Source: Thermoanaerobaculales bacterium (GTDB lineage: Bacteria; Acidobacteriota; Thermoanaerobaculia; Thermoanaerobaculales; Sulfomarinibacteraceae). From it: a DNA stretch of 11,250 bases. Below the pieces are notes generated by a model that ran no database searches, had not been told where the DNA came from, and saw only the letters and a list, made by a program, of their open reading frames with translations. The stretch is from positions 1-11,250 of the forward strand of contig JALOKS010000103.1 of assembly GCA_025456385.1 (NCBI GenBank), read 5' to 3'. This document shows positions 5,995-11,250 of the stretch, in pieces. Within the stretch, counting starts at the first letter, position 1. Every line of letters starts with the position of its first letter. The translations under genes and the position numbers were made by a program.

Positions 5995-8172
5995 GTGCCG
6001 CTCGCCCACCGCCGCCGCACCCGTTCCAACGTGGTGCCCTTCCCGCACCGCGGGCCGGCGGCGCGGGTTTACAATGACGACGCCGTGCCAGCCGAAGTCC
6101 AGCCTTCCCGGCGCCGCCTCGAGCGGTTCAAGCTCGGCGAGTGGCTCGTCGTTCCCGCCGAAGGGCGCCTGCTCGGAGGCGTGGAGAGCCGCCGCCTCGA
6201 GCCGCGCACCATGGACCTCCTGGTCTGCCTCGCCGAACGCGCTCCCGGGGTGGTGTCGAAGAACGCCCTCATCGACGCCGTCTGGGAGGGAGGCTTCATC
6301 TCGGAGGGGACGCTCACCAACGCCGTCGCCGAGCTGCGCGCCGTACTCGGCGACGACGCCCGCAGCCCGCGCTTCATCGAGACCATCCCCAAGCGCGGCT
6401 ACCGGCTGCTGGTCGAGCCGCTCGCCGAGGGCGGCAAGGGCGCAGCGGAGGGCGTGCCCGCGCCGCCGCGCCGGCGCCGGCTGCGCTGGGCCGCCGCCGC
6501 CGCCTGCGCCCTGCTCGCGGGCGTCGCCGCGGTGCTCCTCCTGCGGCCGTCGCCCACTCCCCTCGATCCCGGGCGGGTGCTCATCGTGCCGCCCGTCAAC
6601 CGCAGCGGCGACCCGGGGCTCGACAGTCTCTGCGCCCTGACCGCCGACCGCCTGGGCACCGGTCTGTCGTCCTCCGGCTTCGCCGAAGCGCTGCCCGTCC
6701 CCGCGTCTGCGGTCCCGCCCGACATCGCGGCGATCAGCGCCGCGGCGCGGGAGCGCGGCGCCGGCCTCGCGCTCGCCGGCGCCCTCTACCTGCACGAGGG
6801 CAGGGTCGAGCTCCAGCTCCAGCTCGTCGACGCCGGCGAGGCCGCCCTGCTCTACGCGGTGCCCTCGGAGTCAGTTCCGCGCGAGCAGCTCGAACCGACC
6901 CTGGAGCGCGCCGTCGAGCGCGCGCTCGGTGCCGTGGCGACCCACCTCTTCGGTCATGCCCACAGCCGCCTGCTGTCGCGCCCGCCGCTGTTCGCGGCCT
7001 ACCGCGAGTTCCTCGCCGGCTCGGAGCTGTGGGCCGGAGACTACCCCGAGGCCGTGCGCCACCTCGAGCGCGCGGTCGCCCTCGACCCCGGCTTCGTGTC
7101 GGCGCAGCTGCGTCTGGCGATGGGCTACCGCACCCTCGGACGCTCGGCCGAGGCGGACGCCATCGTCCACACACTCGCGCAGCGGCGGGAGGAGCTCACC
7201 GAGTTCGAGCGCCTCTGGGTGGACGCCTTCGCCGCCTGGTTCGCGGGCCGAACCGAGGAGCGGCTGCGGCTGCTGCAGAGGATCGACGTGATGGTGCCGG
7301 GCGACCCCGCCGTGGCGCATCTCATCGTCGGCACCGCCCTGCGCCTCAACCGGCCGCAGGAGGCGCTGCGGGCCGCCCAATCCCTCGCCCTGGAGCGGGT
7401 GCCGTCGTGGATGGCCGGCGTCCCCATCGTCGCCAACTTCTGCGAAGGCGCGGCCGCTGCGCACCACCGCACCGGATCTTTTGCCGAGGAGCTCGCCGTC
7501 GCCCGCGAGGCCCTCGCACGCTTCCCGTCGCAGGCGCGGCTGCGGGCGGCCGAGCTGCGCGCCCTGGGCGCCCTCGGCGACCGCGCGCAGCTCGAGCCGG
7601 CCCTCGCCACCCTCGAGATCGCTGCGATCCCCGAGGCCGAGCGGCTGGGCTGCCTGCTGGCCGCGCTCGCCGCGGCCCGCGCCCACGGCCACCCGGCGCT
7701 CGCCGCCGAGCTCGCCGCCCGGGCGCTCCACGACATGGGCGCCGGCCCCGCCCCCGAAAGCCAGCCGGAGCTCCTGTGGAACGCGGCCCTCCTCCTCGTC
7801 CATGCCGGTGAGCTCGAGCGCGGGCAGGCGCTCCTCGAGGCGCTAAGGACGCGCGACGCGGCCTTCGATCCGCCGGAGGTCGCCGCCTGGCTCGGCGCGG
7901 TCGCCGCCCGCCGCGGCGACCTCGGGACGGCGGCGCGCGTGACCGCCGAGCTCGCGGCCTCCGACGACGCGCGCAGCGCCGGATCGCGGAGCTACGCCCG
8001 AGCCGCAATCGCCGCCGCCCTCGGCCACCGCGAGGAGGCGCTCGAGCTGCTGCGGGAGGCTCAGCGCCGCGGCTGGGGCGACTTCGAGCTCCTCCACGAC
8101 CGCGACCGCCTGCTCTTCGAGCCGCTCGGTGATCTGCCGGAGTACGGGGCCATCCTCGAGCCGCCGGGCTGA
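5995..8172 (+). CDS. Membrane-anchored winged-helix (OmpR/CadC-type) regulator with C-terminal TPR region
   Basis: 725-residue one-component transcription regulator. Residues about 43-140 form an OmpR/PhoB-type winged helix (RLEPRTMDLLVCLAERAPGVVSK, then LTNAVAELRAVLGDD and the hallmark FIETIPKRGYRLL). A basic stretch (PPRRRRLRW) precedes one membrane span (AAAAACALLAGVAAVLLL, about 166-183), as in CadC/ToxR-like proteins. Residues 190-320 resemble the PPxNRSGD...GxxLALAG segment found in such regulators (adenylate-cyclase/TolB-like). About 330-725 is helical with TPR-like units (GDYPEAVRHLERAVALDPGFVSAQLRLAMGYR). The N-terminus would bind DNA in the cytoplasm; the TPR part would sense a partner outside the membrane. 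The start is a GTG with GGAGG 5 nt upstream; a GTG at 6084 is possible because the first 30 residues are low-complexity. Its targets are unknown; the neighbouring propeller gene is a candidate by position only. Confidence 0.88.
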   Translation: MPLAHRRRTRSNVVPFPHRGPAARVYNDDAVPAEVQPSRRRLERFKLGEWLVVPAEGRLLGGVESRRLEPRTMDLLVCLAERAPGVVSKNALIDAVWEGGFISEGTLTNAVAELRAVLGDDARSPRFIETIPKRGYRLLVEPLAEGGKGAAEGVPAPPRRRRLRWAAAAACALLAGVAAVLLLRPSPTPLDPGRVLIVPPVNRSGDPGLDSLCALTADRLGTGLSSSGFAEALPVPASAVPPDIAAISAAARERGAGLALAGALYLHEGRVELQLQLVDAGEAALLYAVPSESVPREQLEPTLERAVERALGAVATHLFGHAHSRLLSRPPLFAAYREFLAGSELWAGDYPEAVRHLERAVALDPGFVSAQLRLAMGYRTLGRSAEADAIVHTLAQRREELTEFERLWVDAFAAWFAGRTEERLRLLQRIDVMVPGDPAVAHLIVGTALRLNRPQEALRAAQSLALERVPSWMAGVPIVANFCEGAAAAHHRTGSFAEELAVAREALARFPSQARLRAAELRALGALGDRAQLEPALATLEIAAIPEAERLGCLLAALAAARAHGHPALAAELAARALHDMGAGPAPESQPELLWNAALLLVHAGELERGQALLEALRTRDAAFDPPEVAAWLGAVAARRGDLGTAARVTAELAASDDARSAGSRSYARAAIAAALGHREEALELLREAQRRGWGDFELLHDRDRLLFEPLGDLPEYGAILEPPG

Positions 8173-8183
8173 GGCGGGCTCAG
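8169..8183. terminator. Short hairpin shared by two convergent stop codons
   Basis: CTGAG-GCGGG-CTCAG forms a 5-bp stem with a 5-nt loop. The plus-strand stop (8170-8172) and the minus-strand stop (8182-8180) both lie in its arms, and the two genes are only 7 bp apart. It may be a minimal bidirectional terminator, but it is weak and lacks T-tracts. Confidence 0.25.
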
Positions 8184-9238
8184 GCGAGCAGCGCCCGCCG
8201 CTCGCGGCGCGCGGCCGCCCAGCCCGCCACCACTCCGGCCCACAGGCTGAGGATCGCGGTCGCGCCGATCGCGAGCGGCGCGACCAGCCGCAGCGGCAGG
8301 TAGCACAGCAGGAAGCTCCAGACGAAGGCCTTGCCGGTGAAGAGCCACCCGACGACGGCGCCGGTGAGGGTGAGCAGGAGGGCGAAGCCGGCGAGCGTGC
8401 AGTGGAGCGGCGACAGGCCGGTCGCCGCCGCCAGACGCTCCACCTGCGCGCCGCCCGGGCCCGCGAGCCACAGCCCGGCGGCCGTGGGCAGGGCGATCCC
8501 GACCAGGAGCCCGGCGGCGAGCCGCGGCCAGCTGAAGTTGTCGGCGAGCGGGTTGAGGAAGTTGGCGATGCCGCGCAGACCCGCCTTGACCGTCGGCCGG
8601 AGCCGCGTCGGATCGTTGTCGACCGGGGTGAGGAGACCGCGCCCGATCTGGTGCTCGCACCAGCGTTGGTGGAACTCGTCGAAGACCCGCTCGAAGTCCT
8701 CCGGCCGCATGTGGAGCGGCCCATGCACGAGGAGCTCGGCGGCCTTGCGGTCGTGCTCCGCCTTGAGCTTCGCCGCCGAGCGCAGGCCCTTGCGCTCCTG
8801 GATGAGGTGGCCGGGCAGGGTCTCGAGCACGTCGGAGATCTCGGCGTTGCGGGTCGCGAGGGTGGTGCCGTCCTGGTAGCTGGTCACGATCTCCAGGTAG
8901 TTCATCGGGTGCTCGCCGGCGCCCTCGACCCCGGAGGCCATCAGGTTCATCATCACGACCGCCGGGTCGGCGGCGCTCAGGTAGGTGCGGATCAGCGCCC
9001 GCCCCTGCATGTTGGCGGTGCGCCGGTTGCCGGCCGGCCGGTAGCCGAGCTCGAGAAGCTCGGCGTCGAGGCGCGTGAAGAGACGGGCCTGGGCGGACGT
9101 CAGCTCGTGCTCGGCGAGGACCTCGAATGCGACCCGCCGCGGCACCGACACCCGAAACATGATCAGCGGCAGCCCGACCACCAGGAGGCCCGCAACCGCT
9201 GTCAGGAACATCTCGATGTCGGTCGGCATCGGTGGCAC
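8180..9238 (-). CDS. Uncharacterised multi-pass membrane protein
   Basis: 352 residues; family not recognised. One N-terminal span (about 10-28, FLTAVAGLLVVGLPLIMF) is followed by a roughly 200-residue soluble region with a conserved-looking YLEIVTSYQDGTTLATRNAEISDVL block (114-138), an Arg/Lys/Glu-rich helical part (146-200) and an NPLADNFSWPRL motif. Three or four spans follow (238-259, 279-300, 303-341) and a basic tail (RRERR), which should face the cytoplasm. The GTG at 9238 has AAGGTGG 3-4 nt upstream; ATGs at 9229 and 9211 are alternatives. It lies 52 bp downstream of the Tat protein gene on the same strand, so co-transcription is likely, and the pair may act together at the membrane. 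No transport or enzymatic signature is visible. Confidence 0.75.
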   Translation of the reverse strand: MPPMPTDIEMFLTAVAGLLVVGLPLIMFRVSVPRRVAFEVLAEHELTSAQARLFTRLDAELLELGYRPAGNRRTANMQGRALIRTYLSAADPAVVMMNLMASGVEGAGEHPMNYLEIVTSYQDGTTLATRNAEISDVLETLPGHLIQERKGLRSAAKLKAEHDRKAAELLVHGPLHMRPEDFERVFDEFHQRWCEHQIGRGLLTPVDNDPTRLRPTVKAGLRGIANFLNPLADNFSWPRLAAGLLVGIALPTAAGLWLAGPGGAQVERLAAATGLSPLHCTLAGFALLLTLTGAVVGWLFTGKAFVWSFLLCYLPLRLVAPLAIGATAILSLWAGVVAGWAAARRERRALLA

Positions 9239-9290
9239 TTTCCACCTTCAATGGTACCAGCGGGACCGCTGCCGCCCGCGGCACGACCGC

Positions 9291-10445
9291 TCAGCAGGCG
9301 AAGCCCTCGGGCAGGCGGTAGTCCCAGGCGCAGAAGGCGTCGCCCTTGAGCACCGAGTGGGTGATGGTGCAGGTCGTGAACTCGACCCCGAGCACCGGCT
9401 CCCAGAGCTGGCGCGCCCAGCCCGCGGCGCGGTAGCAGAAGATGGAGTCGACTTGCGGGTCCTCGGCCTCGCGGATGAGGTTGCAGAAGCAGTAGGCCTT
9501 GCGCTTCTCGCGCGGCGTCGCCGCCGCGTCGTAGCCCTCCCGGTTGTAGGGAACCTTGCTGTCGTGGAGGACGCCGTCCCCGCAGCGCGGGGGGTCGACG
9601 AAGCCGCCGGTGCGGGTCTTCGCCAGCTTCTCGTGCTGGGCCCGGATGACCGCCTCGACGCTGCCGCTCGCGTCGTAGACCGCCTTCGCCTCGGCGACGT
9701 TCTCCGGCGGCCGCACCAGGGCGACCCGCGACAGAATGTCGAACTGCTGGTCGGCGGTGCTGCGCGCCTTCAGCCGCGCGATCGCGGCGGCGACCCAGAC
9801 GCAGCGCGGGTCGACCGCGGTGTGCGGGGTCAGCGTTTCGCCGCCGGCCCAGATCGCGGCCGCCGCCTCGGGCCCGAGCACGCGCCCGAGCTGGGCGCGG
9901 AAGACCTCCGGCCAGGCGAGGAAGGAGGCCATGACCTCGACCGCGCCGCCCACAGGCTGCCCCGCCCTGTGCTCGCCGTAGACCTCCGCCAGCTCGAGCT
10001 CGGGCGACAGGCCGGTCGTGTTCATGTAGGCGTAGAGCGAGCGCGCGGTCGTGCGCAGCTCCTCGAGCGGGCCCTCGTGGCGGCGGCCGTAGAAGTGCAT
10101 CTCGCGCAGGGTGTGGGTGACGATCCCTTCGCCCTCGACCGGGGCCGAGACCGGGAAGCCGATCTCGGAGTCGTAGCCCTCGACCGGGGTGTCGAAGCGG
10201 AAGATGTGCGTCAGCGGACCGTCCGGCGTGAGCTCGGCGCGGTCGGTGATCGGGCGGCGGATGCCGGCGAAGAGGCTCGGCGGGCGGACGAGCGCGCGGA
10301 CCTCCGCCCCGGCTGCGGCCTCGGCCGATGCCGGCCGCGCGAGACCGAGGGGCAGCAGCGCCGGCGCGGCCGCCCAGGCCGCGGCTCCCAGCCCGTTCCT
10401 GATGAAGCACCTGCGATCGCAGCCCGCACACGGTCCCCAGCCCAT
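9291..10445 (-). CDS. Tat-exported protein with GyrI-like and ATC-hydrolase-like domains
   Basis: 384 residues. The N-terminus has a twin-arginine motif (DRRCFIR, 10-16; consensus SRRxFLK), a moderately hydrophobic segment and an ASA cleavage site near residue 41, so it should fold in the cytoplasm and be exported by Tat. Residues about 48-160 match the GyrI-like/AraC effector-binding fold: YDSEIGFPVSAPVEGEG, then the HEGPLEEL motif and ELAEVYGEH. Residues about 170-384 end with YCFCNLIREAEDP, SIFCYRAAGWARQLWE and TITHSVLKGDAFCAWDYRLP, which resembles the L-2-amino-thiazoline-4-carboxylate hydrolase-like domain. GyrI-like domains bind small molecules and some are hydrolases, so an extracytoplasmic binder or hydrolase is plausible; the substrate is unknown. 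There are eleven Cys, several clustered near the C-terminus (C319, C321, C337, C359, C372). ATG at 10445 chosen: GGGAGG lies 5 nt upstream. An in-frame ATG at 10484 lacks this. Likely co-transcribed with the membrane protein gene downstream. Confidence 0.75.
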   Translation of the reverse strand: MGWGPCAGCDRRCFIRNGLGAAAWAAAPALLPLGLARPASAEAAAGAEVRALVRPPSLFAGIRRPITDRAELTPDGPLTHIFRFDTPVEGYDSEIGFPVSAPVEGEGIVTHTLREMHFYGRRHEGPLEELRTTARSLYAYMNTTGLSPELELAEVYGEHRAGQPVGGAVEVMASFLAWPEVFRAQLGRVLGPEAAAAIWAGGETLTPHTAVDPRCVWVAAAIARLKARSTADQQFDILSRVALVRPPENVAEAKAVYDASGSVEAVIRAQHEKLAKTRTGGFVDPPRCGDGVLHDSKVPYNREGYDAAATPREKRKAYCFCNLIREAEDPQVDSIFCYRAAGWARQLWEPVLGVEFTTCTITHSVLKGDAFCAWDYRLPEGFAC

Positions 10446-10596
10446 ACGACCTCCCGTCGTGCTCGCGGCCCCAGCGTCATCCACCCGCGCAGCGTCGGGT
10501 CGGCGCCACTCCCGGCTCTACGCAGCCGCGCCGCGCGAGTTCTGCGGGCGATCGGCGAGGCGAGCCTCCGCGGTCCCGGCAGCCGGGGCGGCGCGC

Positions 10597-10625
10597 TTGC
10601 AATCCTCGCGCAATTTTGATATCAA
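10597..10625 (+). promoter_or_regulatory. Candidate sigma-70 promoter for the last gene
   Basis: TTGCAA (10597-10602) and TATCAA (10620-10625) are 17 bp apart, each matching consensus at 4 of 6 positions. They lie in the only A/T-rich patch of the 284-bp divergent region, about 105 bp before the start codon. Transcription would begin near 10632, so the leader would contain both downstream hairpins. No comparable promoter was seen for the divergent Tat protein gene. Confidence 0.45.
10616..10625. promoter_or_regulatory. Palindrome TTGATATCAA overlapping the -10 element (possible operator)
   Basis: A perfect 10-bp palindrome covers the predicted -10 hexamer in a region that is otherwise very GC-rich. 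A repressor bound here would block the promoter. No regulator family is assigned. Confidence 0.35.
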
Positions 10626-10652
10626 GACTCAGAACTTTTCGACCCTCAACCC

Positions 10653-10681
10653 GGCTGCGCCGCCGAGGGCGCGGCGCAGCC
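10653..10681 (+). promoter_or_regulatory. Leader hairpin 1: 11-bp perfect stem upstream of the last gene
   Basis: GGCTGCGCCGC and GCGGCGCAGCC pair perfectly over 11 bp around a 7-nt loop (CGAGGGC). It lies between the candidate promoter and the ribosome binding site, so it would form in the 5' leader. With no T-tract it is more likely a stability or translation-control element than a terminator. Confidence 0.5.
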
Positions 10682-10688
10682 ACCGACC

Positions 10689-10710
10689 CGCGGGGCTCGG
10701 GGGCCCCGCG
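10689..10710 (+). promoter_or_regulatory. Leader hairpin 2: 8-bp perfect stem just before the ribosome binding site
   Basis: CGCGGGGC and GCCCCGCG pair around a TCGGGG loop. The hairpin ends 6 nt before the AGGAGG (10717-10722) of the last gene, close enough to protect or modulate that site. It is the second of two stacked stems in this leader. Confidence 0.5.
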
Positions 10711-10729
10711 ACTACCAGGAGGTATGACC

Positions 10730-11250
10730 ATGAGACGAGTGCTCGCGTTCGCCGTGCTGGCCGTTGTCGCGTCGCTGGTGACGGCGCCGGCCGCCGAGGC
10801 CCAGGAGACCGTGTCCTGGATCGCCTTCGAGAAGACGAAGCCCGGCAAGTCCCGGGACCTCATCGGCATGACCCTCAAGGAGGACGCGCCGATGTATGAC
10901 GAGCTGATGAAGAACGGCACCCTGATGGCCTGGGGCATCGCCATCCCGATCCACCACCGCCCCGACGACGACTGGAACTACGTGCTGTGGGCCACGATGT
11001 CCGACTGGTCCAAGGTCGGCGGTCTGCAGGCGGGCTTCGAGAAGAGCTTCGCCTCCCGCACACCCGAGCAGATGGCGGCGATGCAGCAGGCATTCATGGA
11101 TGCCACCGTCGCAGGCTCCCACCACGACTGGGTCGTCAACGGCCTCGTCTACCGGGTGAGCCCGACCGCGCCGGCGCCGCGCTACCTCTACGTCGGCTTC
11201 CACCAGGCCCTGCCCGGCAAGGACGGCGCGGTGACGGACTTCTACACGAA
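10730..11250 (+). CDS. Secreted protein with duplicated dimeric alpha/beta-barrel-like unit, 3' end beyond the window
   Basis: 173 complete codons are visible and the frame is open at the right edge. Residues 1-25 form a signal peptide (MRRVLAFAVLAVVASLV, cleavage after AEA-Q). The mature part, ETVSWIAFEKTKPGKSRDLIGMTL..., then MAWGIAIP..., WNYVLWATMSDWSKVGGLQAGFEKSF, has the strand-helix-strand pattern of small ferredoxin-like (ABM/NIPSNAP-like) domains. A second unit appears to start at about residue 152 (PRYLYVGFHQALPGKDGAV), echoing the first (WIAFEKTKPGKSRDL). A ligand or enzymatic role cannot be assigned. There are two in-frame ATGs; 10730 is preferred because AGGAGG lies 7 nt upstream, against 1 nt for the ATG at 10724. 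The upstream leader carries two hairpins and a candidate promoter. Confidence 0.75.
   Translation, partial: MRRVLAFAVLAVVASLVTAPAAEAQETVSWIAFEKTKPGKSRDLIGMTLKEDAPMYDELMKNGTLMAWGIAIPIHHRPDDDWNYVLWATMSDWSKVGGLQAGFEKSFASRTPEQMAAMQQAFMDATVAGSHHDWVVNGLVYRVSPTAPAPRYLYVGFHQALPGKDGAVTDFYT

Noticed and set aside
3123..6029. 968-codon open frame on the minus strand
   Set aside because: Nearly all of it is antisense to the well-supported propeller gene and is low-complexity Gly/Ala/Arg/Asp; only the last 83 codons form a plausible gene with its own ribosome binding site.
6069..6086. TACAAT as a -10 element before an alternative GTG start at 6084 of the regulator
   Set aside because: No acceptable -35 at 16-18 bp, no good ribosome binding site for the GTG at 6084, while the GTG at 5995 has GGAGG at ideal spacing.
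4481..6640. 719-codon plus-strand open frame
   Set aside because: Arg/Pro-rich shadow overlapping two recognisable genes in another frame; a product of extreme GC bias.
8129..9349. Plus-strand open frame antisense to the membrane protein
   Set aside because: Composition is repetitive Arg/Gly/Glu/Val with no domain, whereas the minus-strand frame gives clear membrane spans.
9075..10619. 514-codon plus-strand open frame antisense to the Tat protein
   Set aside because: No motif or signal; the minus strand has a Tat signal, recognisable domains and a good ribosome binding site.

Overview
The window is about 70% G+C or higher, with strong G/C third-position bias and GGAGG-type ribosome binding sites. 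It most resembles an Acidobacteriota chromosome, perhaps of the Thermoanaerobaculia/Holophagae kind. The clues are (i) the C-terminal module of the secreted beta-propeller protein (ELHN..., LFDADG-like and GYRQL motifs, ...YLVPAR ending), a type I associate with secreted proteins of that phylum; (ii) a one-component regulator joining an OmpR-type winged helix, one membrane span and a TPR region; and (iii) a selenocysteine-type peroxiredoxin. The taxonomy is inference.

Layout. 1-449 (-): peroxiredoxin whose peroxidatic residue is an in-frame UGA, followed at the right distance by a hairpin with a GGUC loop, so it reads as a selenoprotein; it runs off the left edge. 656-1414 (-): NRDE/TANGO2-family protein. 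1545-3092 (+): secreted calcineurin-like phosphoesterase whose frame is open end to end, although two internal deletions put its middle third in another frame and remove a metal-binding motif. 3123-3374 (-): small HxxxCxxC protein. 3375-3557: divergent intergenic region full of short CCC/GGG palindromes. 3558-5921 (+): exported beta-propeller protein, followed by a 13-bp GC hairpin. 5995-8172 (+): winged-helix/TM/TPR regulator. 8180-9238 and 9291-10445 (-): a probable two-gene transcript encoding an unrecognised membrane protein and, upstream of it, a Tat-type exported protein with a GyrI-like domain joined to an ATC-hydrolase-like domain. 10446-10729: divergent region with a candidate promoter/operator and two strong leader hairpins. 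10730-end (+): secreted protein with a probable duplicated dimeric alpha/beta-barrel-like unit, cut by the right edge.

The genes do not form one obvious pathway. Four of them (phosphoesterase, propeller, Tat protein, last gene) appear to be exported. The strongest observation is the selenocysteine peroxiredoxin with a bacterial SECIS element, which ordinary gene callers would split or call a pseudogene. Second is the Tat-exported GyrI-like/ATC-hydrolase-like fusion beside an uncharacterised membrane protein. No CRISPR array, tRNA, rRNA or insertion sequence was seen.
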